In this document: in pieces, positions 1-12,145 of the stretch | Layout: every line of letters begins with the position of its first letter | Position numbering within the stretch: the first letter of the stretch is position 1 | Assembly (NCBI GenBank): GCA_003971905.1 | Contig: RSEE01000001.1 | Location: 1,550,001-1,614,000 of the forward strand | Direction of reading: 5' to 3' | From: Moniliella sp. 'wahieum' | Lineage: Eukaryota; Basidiomycota; Moniliellomycetes; Moniliellales; Moniliellaceae | Length of the DNA stretch: 64,000 nt | Notes under the pieces: generated by a model | What the model saw: only the letters and a program-made list of their open reading frames with translations | Told to the model about the DNA's origin: nothing | Databases searched by the model: none | Made by a program: the position numbers and the translations under genes

Positions 1-518
1 TTCCCAAGGCAGGACACGTCCCCACATCTCCTCAGCCCGGTCCAGCACCTCGTTCAAGCCATCTCCGCTTGAAACGAGACAACCTTGGCGCTTCTCAGAT
101 CTCAACCGGCGCGCTTGTCTCGTGCTTGACTCGTGACCGGTGTCCCCCACCGACCATTCGCTTGGCCTTTGGAAGATCCCCCTCTGCAGCGCACACCTTT
201 CCTTACTTACCCAGCTATTCTCTTACCCACCCTCTGTACACTATATTCGAGCCACGTACTCTTTCATCAATGTTTGAATGGTGTGATGCAGGTGAGGGAT
301 CGGGTTGAGGCGATGTGTTCGCTCTCAACGCGAGCGGAATGAAAGGAGGCAAGAGCTGGATGGACAGAGCGGGACTCGCCTTGTCTCCCAGCTGTTTTTC
401 GTGATGCGGAGCGCAGTCACTCTAGCCACTAGTCTTGGAGCAGGTTGGTACATGCACTCTTTGCCTTTATCGAAAGCATATTGTACTCCGCATCACACTG
501 CCCCAGGGCAAGTGAGGC
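1..518. other. No recognisable gene
   Basis: Only short open frames in all phases; no conserved motif, RNA gene or repeat recognised. It may hold 5' exons or promoter of the acidic-protein fragments that follow. Confidence 0.4.
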
Positions 519-1010
519 TTGAGCGGGCCAACCCTGGGGGAACTTAAGCAAACAAAGGGCGGCGAAGTCGATCCACGGTGTCAATCATCGCCCCGTAGCA
601 GGCAGTCGAGTGCGCGTGTCACAATGGATAGCATCATTGTGCGGATCAAAATCGCTGTAGAGCGTATGCTGCTACATATCAATCGTCCTGCCTGCCCTTT
701 GGTCTGCAGAACAGAGATCAGGGATGAAGAGCTGGGGTGAGTACAGTATTGTGGGGTAGCCAGATTAATTGCATCGCTCGTCCATCTCCTGTTGGGAAGA
801 AAGTATGACTTGGTAGCTCCCAGATTCGGAATCGGAAGAGGAATCGGAAGAGGAAGAGGAGGAGGAGGAGGAGAAGACCAACGAGGATGAAGGTGCGAAA
901 GCGCGATACTTCAGCCAAAAACAGTTTGCCTGCCGTGGGGGTTATCATCCTACGCACTTCTTCCGACTCTTGGAGATTACCGAGAACACCGAGATCGAGC
1001 TGGAGGTACG
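519..1010 (+). CDS. Fragments of an unidentified acidic protein
   Basis: I do not recognise this gene. A + strand reading from about 830 to 1000 gives a strongly acidic run (a DSESEEE start and nine consecutive Glu), then a compact, non-repetitive segment with RYFSQKQF, GGYHPTHFFRLLE and ITENTEIELE. It ends at a GTACG-type donor near 1001. This looks like real coding sequence rather than a simple repeat. Upstream, the frame at 519-736 ends in EIRDEELG just before a good GTGAGT donor at 737, and an acceptor (CTCCCAG) lies at 826-832. The phases of the two pieces do not match exactly, so either an indel or a different exon is involved. The gene may extend further on either side. No function is proposed. 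Confidence 0.35.
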
Positions 1011-1380
1011 AGAAGCACCAAGTACGAGCTTTCCCGTCCGGCAGAACGGAACGAGATGACGCCCACACAAAGTCAAAGATGGCGAGCACAGAGGGGTAGA
1101 GCAACAGATGAAAAGGAATACAGGTTTACGAATTTCATGACCAAGCCCAATCAGGAGACCCGCCATTCTCGCGTGAAGAAAAGCGCATGCGGTTCGAGCG
1201 AAGTCCAAAGTAGCACCATTCCTTACCGGCCAACATCCACAACAGCAGAGAGAACGCCGTCTAGGGCCGTGATGGAGGTGACAGGGTGACAGCAGTAATA
1301 TCTTCAGTCGCGACATCAAAAAGCTGCGACTTTGTTTCCAGCGATTCGTTCTATGGTACATCGCGTTGTGCATGCAGTGA

Positions 1381-1400
1381 CCCCCCCCCCCCCCCCCCCC
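1381..1400. repeat. 20-base poly(C) run
   Basis: Twenty consecutive C lie 93 bp beyond the stop codon of the dehydrogenase gene, in its presumed 3' flank. Runs this long are hard to sequence, so the true length is uncertain. Confidence 0.9.
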
Positions 1401-1492
1401 TTCAGGGGGAACGGACATCATTGTTGTCCTATGGCTGAAGTACACAGAATGCGTTGATGGCATAACATTGTACCAGTTTGGAAGGCAGTCGA

Positions 1493-2546
1493 CTAGTAGT
1501 CGTAGAAGCCCTGTTTGAATAGTCCAACATATAGTCAGCATCCGCAGCGCCCAGCACAAGAGACGAACGAACCTTGCCACTCTTTTTTCCGAGCCAACCG
1601 GCATTAACCATGCGGCCCAAGAGAATGGAAGGGCGGTACTTGGAATCGGCAGTTTCGGCATACAGTGTTTGCATGATATACAGGCAAGTGTCCAGACCGA
1701 TAAAGTCGGCCAACTGGAGAGGACCCATAGGATGGCCATGCCAAGCTTGAGGCAGGTATCAATACCTCCTTGCTGCTCACTCCAGTCTCGAGCGCAATGA
1801 TGGCCTCGTTAATGAACGGCATCAGTAGTCGGTTCGAAACAAAGCCAGGGACATCTTTGGACTGGGTGACTGTCTTGCCGCAAGCTTCGGCAAATGCCTT
1901 GGCACGAGCCAAAACTTCCTCCGACGTTTGCAACGCCGGAATGAGCTCCACCAATTTCATCACCGGCACCGGATTGAAAAAGTGGAGACCCACTACACGC
2001 TCGGGGCCTTTGGGAAGAGCACCAGAGGACAGCGGTGTCTGCGAAGGCGCTACCCCGCCGCGGCAATCTTGGTCACACTGATGGAGGAAGTGTTGGTGGC
2101 CAAAATCGTCTGGAGAGGCAAGGCCTGAGCGAGTGCAGTAAAGATCTTTTCTTTGATTGACAGCGACTCCGTTGCAGCCTGCATGCAAGAAAACAGTTAG
2201 TTGTTAGCTTCCTTTGCCCTCATTCTGTTCGCGTGGAGGGGATGAACCAAGACAGACCTCGATGACCATCTCAGGCTTGGCCGCTTCAAATTCAGGGATC
2301 CCCCCAATGGTGACGAGACGTGCGCGGGCAGCCGTGGCGTCTTCCTGGGTCATTCGGCCTTTGGCCACGTCCTTGGCCAGGAGCTGCTCAAAGAAAGAGA
2401 CGCCCTTGGCCAGCTGCGCCGAACTTGTGTCGCACACACTCACTTGGGCCACCTTGGCCCTCGTCGCGCACACGTACGCAATCCCAAGCCCCATCTGCCC
2501 CAGCACCAACAACACCCACGTGAGTAACACCGTGCGCAACAGACAT
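1493..2546 (-). CDS. 3-hydroxybutyryl-CoA dehydrogenase family protein
   Basis: NAD(P)-dependent oxidoreductase of the 3-hydroxyacyl-CoA dehydrogenase family, which interconverts 3-hydroxyacyl-CoA and acetoacetyl-CoA in fatty-acid or butanoate metabolism. The N-terminus starts [16 protein letters not shown] and completes a Rossmann GxGxxG with QMGLGIAY. The middle has ATNTSSIS and [13 protein letters not shown] (active-site His region). The C-terminal domain has [28 protein letters not shown] and [14 protein letters not shown] first intron (about 2181-2258) follows PEMVIE; a second (about 1499-1560, with a GCTGAC branch site) joins KKSGK to a terminal GFYDY exon ending in TAG. The frame is broken four times by one base: an extra G in the GGGG of the Rossmann motif near 2498, and missing bases near 2053, 1775 and 1738. 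All fit sequence error. Normal family length is about 300 residues. Confidence 0.88.
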
Positions 2547-3729
2547 GTTGATCGTGGAGGGGACGACAGAGGCGGGGGGGGGGGGAGATCGGAGAGGAGG
2601 TGATGTGCCAGAAGAAGGAAAGAACCCCCCAAAGCACCACCGCGCCTCTACTCCTCCCCAGGTGTGTGTGTGGGGCACCGGGCACCGGTTAGAGAGGTGG
2701 CCGGCCGGTGGGATCCGTTCCGAAGCCGACGCCGCGGCTAGTCAGGGCTAGTGGCGGAAGTCCAGGACTCGCCTCAGTACTTAGTCCATGCTCGCCCCAC
2801 AGTACCAGCAGGATCAGCCTGATCTCAGCTAAGCACCGCATGTATCACCCGCCAATTTAGCATCGTCACGCATCGCTGCCCCAACTTGCTGTGCACATCC
2901 TCCTTGCCATTATCAATGCCTCATCGAACCCATCGGACGTGCACACCGTATTGGCTGTTCCGTCGAGCAAACGACTCGCCCAGCGTTTCGTCCACATCAC
3001 TATAGAGGTTCTCACCCTACCGCGTAGCCAAACTGGGGGGAAAAGAGCGTAATGGGGGCATCCGCTGCCGCCCGTGGATTGATATATAGTTGAGAGAGAG
3101 AGACAACCGAGACCAGCTCGAGAGAGAGTCAACATATCTCTCCCATCTCGTCGATCATTAATTTCGACCAATCCCATCTCCCTGTGAGACTTCATAGTGA
3201 ACCTCGATGATGAGGCTGATGAAGAGGAGAGAGAGGCAGCCAGGCATCTGCCTTCCCTCTTCATACAAAGCAGTAGTCACAGGCAGTAACCGAGGGGAAA
3301 GGAGTTTAGAGAGAAAAGGGACCAGTGCCCCAACTGGATCCCACAACGGATATAGTGTCCAGCACATATAATAGTGACCAGCACATGCAGCATTTTGAGG
3401 CGAGAATCTTCGGGATCCACTTTACTAAGATCCAGTCTTAGAGTGCCCTCTCCCAATATGGAAATTGCCAAGACGCCAGGAGTTGGGTGGGGCTGCATCT
3501 CCAAGAGCGTCGATGCTATCAAAGGGGAGACCCGAGATGGAAGATATACAGAGAGAGCAACAGGGTAAAAGACAGTTTACATCTCGACCTTCAGCAGAGA
3601 TAGAGAGATTAGGACAATAAAAGAGGAGTGAGCCCAGCTCGGTATATTGGGCCTGGAGTTGGCCAGAATGATAAATCCTGGCAAAGAAGTGTAAGGGAAT
3701 GTGGAGTATAGGAAAAGCCGCCAACGATC
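2547..3729. other. Intergenic, possible F-box/LRR-like remnants
   Basis: No confident gene. On the + strand at about 2872-3051 a 59-codon frame begins LPQLAVHILLAIINAS and continues SDVHTVLAVPSSKRLAQRF before a stop, which has the rhythm of an F-box. On the minus strand at 3370-3750, frames containing PNLSISAEGRDVN, LPFDSIDALG and GEGTLRLDLSKVDPEDS resemble the leucine-rich part of such proteins. The two pieces are on opposite strands and broken, so I treat them as possible relics. Short GA-rich tracts occur at 3092-3130. Confidence 0.25.
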
Positions 3730-5241
3730 TTAGCAAGTCTTGGTCGTCGCACATCCGCGATACGCTGCTCCCATGAGCACGACAAATGCTTGCGCCTCTG
3801 GGGAACGAGAGGTGGAGACGTTGCTAGTCCAGTCGTAAGGGTTCATAGCTGGGGAAGCGTATCCTTGCGAATCAATATGACCGTTGGATGAGATCGTGGT
3901 GCGGAGATGGTGGGCAAGAGTGAGATGGGTATTGTTGCCCAGACCCAGCTGGGCCATACGATAAATGGCACTGGCTACCCCTGCGCTACCTGCCACATCC
4001 CAGGCCAAATGGAGTTATCGTCAGGTCCTTGGGGCCCGCCGGCCAGGTAGCCCTTGAGCAGTCCCGTTAGTGAATCCACCATGGTGCACCCAGCTTGTGC
4101 AAAGCAAGTGGCGATCGGGTTCAAGATACTGTTCACATGCCTTCGACTTGAGTTGCTGATGAGCTGAGTTGTGCTGCCCCAGGCCAGTTTTTCAGAACAG
4201 CCAGTACCCGCAGCAGGCCATTAAGCGCCCAAGCATTCCCCGTCGTCCACAAACCCACAGATCGATCCCCTCCGCCAATAATGTGCTGCCAAATCCCAAT
4301 CAGCTGGGGATGACTCCATTGGTTTGGTCCCTGTGATTGGTACTCCAGTGTTTGCTGATACGATTGCATTTGGCTCACAGTTAGCTGGAGCAGACTGGTA
4401 TCGTTGGCTGCAGCGGCTTGGTACGCCATGAAAGGGAACGTCATATACTGTGGTATAAGAGAGAAGAGTTGTTAGGAGTTGTTACCTTTTTTTTTCAAAG
4501 CAGCAAAAAGTATCAGGCAGAACGTACGACAAAGTCCGACCACATTTCTAGGTTATGCTCACGCGAGCTGATCGCACCCGAAGGATAACGGGGCACACCA
4601 CCCAACAGATGGTGAAGCTGCCGGTGGACAGCATTTTGATATGCCTGGGCAGGTGGGTAGGAAGAATCATTGGACGCATGGTAGGAAGAAGAACAGCGCT
4701 CACTCCCAAGGAGCAAGGGTCACCCGAGGAACAGCCCCGTTGATAAGAACGTCGGAATTGTTGTGTAGATCTTGGGCGCAATGTACGCCAACGCTGGAGT
4801 GCTAGCAACTTGGACGTTCTTCGGAACCGTTCCTTGAGGGAAAGATGACTTGGAAAAGACGGCTTGAGTCGGGGAATATAGTTCCAGAAGTGCCTCGGCG
4901 TTGGCACCGTACTCCCAGCTGGGGAAGCAAGTTCTTGTGCACGCTGTGCCACCAAATCAATGTTAAACCCCATATCAAAAGATCGGGACCGATGAGTAAT
5001 TCTTCGAGCAAAACCCGTCCTGCGATGGGGCCCAGGCGCCTGGCCATGTCTCCGACCCATCGCGACTGGTCGACGGGAGTTCGGAGCGATTGGAGTGGGG
5101 GAACAGAAAAGAAGTAGGTTGGGGGTGGGGGCAGACCGAATGGACGCTTGGGGTGCAGCCCATGCTTGTGCGATGGCGATGGATGGCAAGGATGAGCAAG
5201 TAAACGACCGAGTATGCGGCCCCAGTAGCGAAGAGAAGCAT
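3730..5241 (-). CDS. Secreted six-hairpin glycosidase (GH88/GH105-like)
   Basis: Predicted extracellular or membrane-anchored (alpha/alpha)6-barrel glycosidase of the type that trims unsaturated uronyl or rhamnogalacturonan ends from plant or cell-wall polysaccharide. The start at 5241 gives a hydrophobic leader (MLLFATGAAYSVVYLLILAI). Conserved blocks follow: ELAS, SWEYGANAEALLELYSP, VPRYPSGAISSRE, LEMWSDFV, then after an intron (4448-4527) YMTFPFMAYQA, GIWQHIIGGG, GLWTTGNAWALNGLLRVLA, and near the end SPEAQAFVVLMGAAY. The order and the WSDFVYM-PF and TGNAWA blocks match fungal proteins annotated as six-hairpin glycosidases. Several single-base frame breaks occur (around 4935, 4740 and 4130). 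An alternative label is GH76, but the motif set fits GH88/105 better. The substrate cannot be read from sequence. Confidence 0.7.
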
Positions 5242-7076
5242 GATTATAATGGTGGCCTGGAAACATTGAAGAGGGAAGAAAAGGCCACGCGCAGGGGACA
5301 AGGAAGATGAAGAGCCGTGCGGTAAAAGAACACAAGCAAGAAGATGTGGTGGTGGTTTTGAAGAGAGAGCCGAATGGAACGAGCACAAAGCGAGGCAGGG
5401 TTGGACGCCTGTCGTTCGCTGAAAACGGTGAGATGAGGCGTTTGCGAGGCTGTTACTATTACGCTGAACGAGTTGAACACACGTTGAGGAGATCAGCATT
5501 AACATTCGATCATGAGAGCCAGGGGGTGCGGCACGAGGTGTATACATCCAGGTACATACCCTGCCATCTCCGACCCGGTATAAGAAGTCCATACTCTATG
5601 ATCGATATGATCGTAGCATCGCAGGGAGCCGGTGTAACAAAGTTACCGTGCTGCTGTCTGTGCGAGAGCAGGCCGTCTTCTGCACCAAGCCCGCATGGTT
5701 CCCGCCGTCCGCAATGCGCGCGCAGCGGCAATTTATATCAAAATTAAGTTGCAAATGAGTAACGGCCTGCGCCTGCGTGTTGTTCGCACGGGCAGCAGAT
5801 GGCTGTGTATGTTCTGTGTTGTGCTTGTGCGGGGTAGCTGGCGTGGCAGTGGCCGCGGCACAGGCTGGGACAGTACTTCCGATTCGGAGCAGCTCGGCGC
5901 AGGGTGGCTGAGCGCGCGTGCGCGAGAGCGCGGCAGAACGCCACCCAGTGACACTGCCCCTATGCTGTTATCGTCACACCACTATACTAACTTGTCTCCA
6001 ACCCCTGATCGGGTTTTCGCCACTGGGTGTAAATCCCACGGCCTCAGAATCACGTGTATATATACCCCTCCATTGACACAAATGCAAAGGGAATAGTCGA
6101 TAGGCTGTGTCCTACTGGTCGATGATCGTGGTTCCCCAGCCACGTCCGAGAACAGTTATGCAGTGGTGAAGCTTGAAGGGAAGACTGGAGCTGAGTTGAG
6201 CTTGAGCTGCGCTGAGCACGTTGAATATTGAATCCTAGCAGTGAGAAACAGCAGAAAAGGATAATTTAAAAGGAGAGTGTGGCACTAGGTCAGAGAGGAT
6301 AGGGATACTGGCATGCCGCCCGCATGTGTACTAAAGAAGATCAGAGTGATCTGGTCGGGGGGGCTGTGGTCCTCAGACCCTTGGTCCATGTCCTGCACGT
6401 CAATTGTTCCTAATATTCGCACAGCGGCCAGTCGCAGGCGCAGGTCAGCAGGTCAGCAGGTCAGCTAGCGATCGCCATACATGCACAGGTACAACGTGTT
6501 AAACAAAACTAGGTGCTCAAAGCAACAGACGAGGTGATGGAGTGAACAAAAACGTTGTTGAAAACTGGAGCTGCTCGCTAAGCTAGCGCTAAGCGCTATA
6601 CTAAAAGTGCTATATCGTCCGCTATAGCTACGGCGCCCGCTACTCACGGTTAGCTGTATGTTTATTGTGGCGGTGGCTGACTTCATCGGTCGTGAATTAT
6701 TAAGCACTTTCAGCCTCACCAAGCCCCCGGGGCTGCGCAGGCTCCGAGAAGGCTGATGGCGCGCGCGTGTAGCCACGTAAGCCCAGGGACAACTACAGTA
6801 GTATTCTTTTTTTCTGAGTAGTCTTCCTTTCGCCCTGATCGACCTGATCCTACCACCAACGCCTATTTCTCCGCAATCGATCGCCCACCCTACTCTGATC
6901 CTGTCCTTCGACACATTTCAGCAGCCATTGCTGTCTTCATAACTGCGCGGATCAGGACGACGTCGCTACAAAATGTGATACTCTTTGGTCTGCTTTTGGA
7001 CGGAAGAACATGACATTTGTATAGGACACCAGCAAAGAACGTAATTGAAACACCATCGCTTGTGTAATGGTAGTAA
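5242..7076. other. Intergenic region without a recognised gene
   Basis: 1.8 kb between two minus-strand genes, holding the upstream region of the glycosidase and the 3' flank of the permease. A short iterated AGGTCAGC tract lies at 6440-6465 and overlapping small palindromes (GCTAGCGCTAAGCGCTATA) at 6582-6600. Open frames here show no conserved motif. Confidence 0.5.
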
Positions 7077-9009
7077 CTAGAACCAAATCCAACTGATGAT
7101 GCGAATCCACCCCTTGGGCTTGGGTTCTTCTGGTTCCGGGTTTTGACGGTACTGCGTTAGCCATGGTTGGATTGGGACATCCTTGAGTGGGATCCAGAGA
7201 GGAGTGCCAGTGTAAAACTTGTATCCTAGCAGAAGGAAAACATTGAGATGGGAGCACAATAGGCCGAAATGAACGTCTGTGGCTCTTGGTTACCGGGGAT
7301 GAAGAAGGGAAACCCGCCCGTGATAAGACAGAAAAAGGAGCCAGCCAATCCAATCCATCCCAAATACGGCTGCCCCCACGCCTGCCACGGGAGCGCTGAA
7401 CGGGGAATGCCTTGTGCTCGCATGGCATAGTATACTCGGAGAAAAATCAAGCATGTGACGAACCACTGGTACAGTGCCAAGGATGCAGTCAAGCTTTGGA
7501 AGTACCCAAACACGTTGGTTGCACTTGAACTGACTGCTGTGTACCCCAAGGGCCCCCAGCGATGACGACAAGGATTGCCACATAGGGAACGCCCCACCGG
7601 TGGGTTTTGCGGAAAATCTTGGGGCAAACCCCATGTTGGCCAGAGCCATTACCGAGCGGGATCCAGAGAGCGTGCCCGACGAGAGGGAGCTGTAGGCGGA
7701 CGTGATAAAAACCACATTTAGTAGACTTGATAAGCCTTTCACCCCGGCATTGGTGGCAGGACACGACAAAGGGAGATGCTGATGCGTTACCCGAAGAGCT
7801 GATTAGACGCGGGTCATTAGAGGGGACAATCAGGCCAACACAAAAGACGAGCGAGAGGTAGATTGCAACTACACGAATGAAGACGCGTTTGGCTGCTCGT
7901 GGTAAGGCTTGGGCGCGGATTCCTCGTTTCAGCTGCGGCCGCACAGATGGTCTCCATACCCTGGTAGCTATACGCGGCGTTGGTGAGGGTGTACCACAGA
8001 CCATACCAACGACCAGCTGACCCTTTGGCGAGGTACGACACCATAGGGCCTGGGTTCCGCCAGTATTGAAATCCCGTCATGTGCCCGTTAGGCCCGGCAC
8101 CAAGATCGACGCATATGCAGAAGATCACAAGCCCAATCGCAGTAGTAAGCTTGATGATAGAAAATGCGTACTCTGTCTCGCTGTAGACCGGGTAAAGACG
8201 AGCGTGGAGACCATGAGCACTACAACCAAAATGGACACGATCACCGCCGGATTCAGTGTGGAGTTCCAGTACTGCGCTAGCGCGGATGCGGCGAAATCTC
8301 GCCCGGTAAGCCAACGAAAGAACCGTACACGGTGGCCCATCCCGATGAGAAAGCGAGTGCTTGGGAAACAAACATTCCTGCGTGTCGAACGTAGTAACCG
8401 CTCACGGGCGCTAAGGTGGTGAGCTAATAATCAAAAGTCAGCGTCTATATCGCCAGGTGGCAGTATACGAAGCGAGAGGGTTCGGTAGTATAAGAGACGT
8501 ACCTCTGCCTGACAAAAGAGCATGGAACACGCAAATACGCCCACAATCAAGTACCCGAGGAACAGGGAAAGGGGGCCTGCATGGGCCAAAGCTTTTCCCA
8601 CTCCAAGGAAGACACCTGTACCCACCGAACCTGCGTCACAACAAAAAGTCATTCATTAATCCTCGATCCTTGACGACAACATCATCACATAAGCGTGTTG
8701 TGAAACGTACCAGCAAGGGAGATCATGGCCAGTTGGCGGGAGGTGAACGCTTCTCTCACTCATCCTGGTCGAACAGTTTCTTCGCAACGTCGGGATCAAT
8801 GTTGGAGGGTCGCCAAATGTTTTAACCTTGCCGGCAAAGCGATCCACCGCGCTTAGCTTGACCTCTACCTTCTCTTCAAACTTTTCGTCCACCTGGGATT
8901 TTTCGTCCAGCTCGGATACCTGTTCAGCTCGAGGGTCGAAGACGGTTGTTGGGACGTATGCCACCGCAGGCGACGATGGTGTCGGCGACGGCGCACGGTG
9001 AAAGGGCAT
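7077..9009 (-). CDS. Amino-acid permease (APC superfamily)
   Basis: Plasma-membrane amino-acid/proton symporter of the fungal YAT type. The hydrophilic N-terminus (starts MPFHRAPSPTPS) is acidic and Lys/Glu-rich, followed by RQLAMISLAGSVGTGVFLGVG, the TM1 signature. Later blocks are GYLIVGVFACSMLF, TEYAFSIIKLTTAIGLVIF, GFQYWRNPGPM, YSYQGMETICAAAAETRNPR (the TM6-loop region), SSLLNVVFITSAYSSLSSG, SRSVMALANMGFAPR, TNVFGYFQSLTASLALYQW and GSFFCLITGGFPFFIPG, with a cytoplasmic tail ending in a Trp-rich WIRIISWIWF. About twelve hydrophobic segments can be placed. Two or three short introns and several one-base frame breaks split the reading frame. Substrate range cannot be assigned. It shares a 1.3 kb divergent promoter with the BAR-SH3 gene. 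Confidence 0.85.
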
Positions 9010-10309
9010 GCCGTTAAATGCCGTTAATGGGGGGAGAAGGAAGGTTTCGTCTGTGGCACAGAGAGAGAAAACTCGTTTTAAAGCACTGAGTCAAGGCATA
9101 TATGGAATGACACATCTCGGTATAGAGATGTCTCTATCCGAGGGTAACAAACACCATGCCCCAATCTATCGTGCGTGACAGCGTTCCTGGGGCAACATGT
9201 TTAAGCTACACTACAGAGTGGAGCACAACAGAGACTGCATAAAACATAAATGTGTGATGATAGCTTCAACCCCTGTGTGGCGCTCACAGCGCTTGTCCTA
9301 TTATCGCATGGTGGACTTTTCTTAGCGTCCGCGTGCTTCAACAATGAGTAATGAAGCTCCATTCTAATCGTACCTGATGCGTTTCGTATTATTCACTCTT
9401 TCCATCTCGGCTCCTGTGGTAAAGAGATGAGGGCCTACGGACTGTTTGCGTATAGTATGTGTGGAGCACTAACACGATATTGCTATCGCGCGATCCATAT
9501 AGCACGTTGTGCTTCTATGTCACAAGCGATTGCATCACACACTTGCTTGTTATGCGGTAGTGGATGGTCTGTCGAGATACACACCGCAAAAGATCTCTAG
9601 TTGGTGTTCCTTACTCTTAGGGCCTGAGGCTGAAAAAGGAGTACTACATACATGACGACGACTGTGGCTATATAATGCACAATTGCTGATGGGGATGGAA
9701 TATCCGTTCGGCCTTTATCTCACTGCAATAGCCGTTGCGGGGCAGCCACCTACACCGGCTATGCTCTTCTCTGAGCTTTCCTTGGAGGAAGATTCGCATT
9801 GCAAAGCTCCGTGTATGGCCACAACGCGGTCACGGGCGACGCTCGCCATCGCAACTTTCTCCCAGCACTTTGGTACCTGAGCTCGTCAATCGCGGCCGAA
9901 GGGACATTGAAACATTGAAAGCACATCGATGCGCGTACGTCAGCCGCGGGAGATTACGATCTGCGATGGACGATGCGGGATGTGCATTGGATGTTCAAGT
10001 TGAACTTCAACGCTGAACGTTTGGATGTTGGACTTCAACCTTCAACGTTCAACCCTCGCCGTTCCTAATAACCTTGGCACGCCCTGAGGCCGAAAGGGGT
10101 TATTGGGAGCTAGGTCCGCCAAACTGCCCTGGCTGACGTCAGCTCCTGAGCCAGCCGTGCTCAGCCTGAGCGCTCCCCGTCACCGGTCACGCCCAGACTC
10201 CAGCTTGATGTGCCACGCATCGGCCATCACACATCGGCAGGCCGCCGAGCGCACCCCTGCTCCTCCACCCACACCAGCCCTCCCCCCGTCCCCCCCTGCC
10301 CCAGCCGCC
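9010..10309. other. Divergent promoter region, permease / BAR-SH3
   Basis: 1.3 kb between divergently transcribed genes. No gene seen. Near 10000-10055 there are imperfect GTTGAACTTCAACG / CTTCAACGTTCAAC inverted repeats of the AACGTT class found elsewhere in the window. A C-rich leader precedes the BAR-SH3 start. Confidence 0.5.
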
Positions 10310-11499
10310 ATGCGTGGTATCTCCAAGGCATTCAGCCGTGCACCCCACATGCTGACCTCCAAGGTCGGCATGTCCCACAAGAGCACCGATGCCCAGTTCG
10401 ACGAGCTTGCCCGCCGCTTCGGCACCTTTGAGAAAACGGCCGAGAAGCTCCAGAAGGATGCTGTTGCGTACCGCAACAGCGTGCAGAACATGCTCGTGTC
10501 TGGTGCCGCGTTCGGCACTACGTTCCAAGCCCTCTTCTCCCCCATTGGATCCGAGGGAGACCTGCTGCACCACCACCCCGAGGCCGCTCACACCCTTGCC
10601 AGTCTCCCTGAGTACGACGCCATGCTCGCCAGTCTGCGCGACACGCTTACCCCCGAGATTGAGCTCATTGAGAACCGCATTGTTGGACCGCTCAAGGACT
10701 TCCACGCTGTAGCCCAGGCCATCCGGAAGAACATCACGAAGCGCGACCATAAGCTGCTGGATTACGACCGCCACAAGAACAGCTATGAGAAGCTCAAGAA
10801 CAAAAAGGAAAAGTCGCTCAAGGAGGAACAAAACTTGTTCAAAGTCGAGCAGGAGTATGAAACGTCCATGGCAGACTACGAGTACTTTAACAATACCCTC
10901 AAGGAGGAGATGCCCCAGTTCTTTGAACTGGCCGCTACTTTTGTCAAGCCCCTCTTCCACTCCTTTTACTACATGCAGCTCAACGTGCTCTACCACACCC
11001 TTGACCGCGTCCAAGCCTTTGCGCAGGGCAGATACGAACTCAATGTGGCCCATGGCCAGATCGAGTCCGATTACCAGGCAGCGATGGGGGATGTGACAGA
11101 GCAGCTGGAAAACCTGTCCATCCGCAAGCCGGCTGCATCCTCCGTCCGCGTGCTTAGCCAGAATGGGCGGTCGCTTGGCCCGACGGCCCGCGGCGGCAGC
11201 GGTCACGGTATGGCAGCCAATGCGCCCAGTAAGGGTGGTGGAGCCGCTATTGGACGCAGCAGTACCCTCGGCAAAAAGGCGCCTCCCCCCTCCCGGGAAA
11301 GAAACCGGGAATGGAATCTGCACCGGAATATGTCATTGCGCTGTACGATTACACAGCCCAGGCTGATGGTGACCTTACGTTTGCCGCGGGCGATCGGATC
11401 GAGGTGGTGCAGCGTACGGGCTCGGCAGACGATTGGTGGACCGGAGTGGTGAATGGGGTTCAAGGCATCTTCCCTGGCAACTATGTGCGGGACCCCTGA
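10310..11499 (+). CDS. RVS167: BAR-SH3 protein, Rvs167/Hob1 type (amphiphysin-like)
   Basis: Membrane-curvature adaptor acting at endocytic sites with cortical actin. The chosen ATG (10310) gives MRGISKAFSRAPHMLTSKVG, the conserved amphipathic start of fungal Hob1/Rvs167 proteins. Residues ~10-250 form the BAR domain: long helices with FDELARRFGTFEKTAEKL, PEIELIENRIVGPLKD, IRKNITKRDHKLLDYDR, KNKKEKSLKEEQNLFKVEQ and FHSFYYMQLNVLYH. A Gly/Ala/Ser linker follows, then a C-terminal SH3 domain with the ALYDYTAQADGDLTF signature, the WW pair in DDWWTG and the terminal GIFPGNYV. The SH3 lies in a different frame from the BAR domain; one base in the C-run near 11285-11293 restores APPPPGKKPGMESAPEYV. 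No intron is needed. Length is about 396 residues. Confidence 0.92.
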
Positions 11500-11895
11500 A
11501 TGCCGAGCCGCTGAGCGCTTTGCCCAAAGCTCCCTGACTGAGCAGCCTCAGCAGAGGCAGCTTGGTCCCGGAACCAACCATCCCTTTACTCTTTTCCTCC
11601 ACCTTTCTACTCATCTTTTCCTCCCATCCTCCATTGAGGGTCCAGAGCTGTTGCAAGCAGTTGGTTGGCATCCTTGATGCGATACACTTTTGCCTATTGG
11701 TTGAGTCCCATCCCAGTCTTCTTGTCTTGTTGTGCAACGGTCTCATCTTCGGGCCCCCTCTCCTATCCAACGAACCATTTTCCCTAGCCCTCCCTCTTTT
11801 TTTCTCCCCCGAGGTAAGTTGTTTGTTGCTTATAGAGTTTCGCTCCCTGGTGCTGCCTAGACGTGGTTGCAGGCTTCAGCCCCTTGGCCTCAATT

Positions 11896-11925
11896 CAACG
11901 TTGAAGTTCAACGTTCAACGTTCAA
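11896..11925. repeat. AACGTT-based heptamer array
   Basis: AACGTTG followed after a few bases by AACGTTC, AACGTTC and AACGTG. Each unit centres on the palindrome AACGTT. Confidence 0.7.
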
Positions 11926-12103
11926 CGTGTACCATGTGGAAGAAGACACGCGGTAAGTTGAACCCGATGAAGTTCATCGCGTTCATCGATCATCTGATCG
12001 ATTCAACGTTCAAGTTGAAGTTCCACGTTCATCGATTCACTGTTCGTAGAGTTCATCCGGTTATCGACATGGATGAAGTTGAAGTTCAATGATGAAGTCG
12101 ATG

Positions 12104-12145
12104 AAGCTTGAAGCTTGAAGCTTGAAGCTTGAAGCTTGAAGCTTG
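12104..12145. repeat. Tandem heptamer AAGCTTG x6
   Basis: Six perfect 7-bp units, each a HindIII-type palindrome AAGCTT plus G. It lies between the BAR-SH3 gene and the ARP1 relic. Confidence 0.95.

Noticed and set aside
2042-2056. A 15-nt GT...AG mini-intron in the dehydrogenase gene
   Set aside because: Its length is a multiple of three, so removing it does not repair the frame. One missing G in the adjacent run does, and matches errors elsewhere.
6465-6914. 149-codon minus-strand frame in the permease flank
   Set aside because: Ser/Arg-rich composition without motif, spanning palindromic simple sequence; no splice or start context.
10187-11323. 378-codon minus-strand frame opposite the BAR-SH3 gene
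   Set aside because: Antisense shadow of a strongly codon-biased + strand gene; its sequence mirrors the BAR helices.
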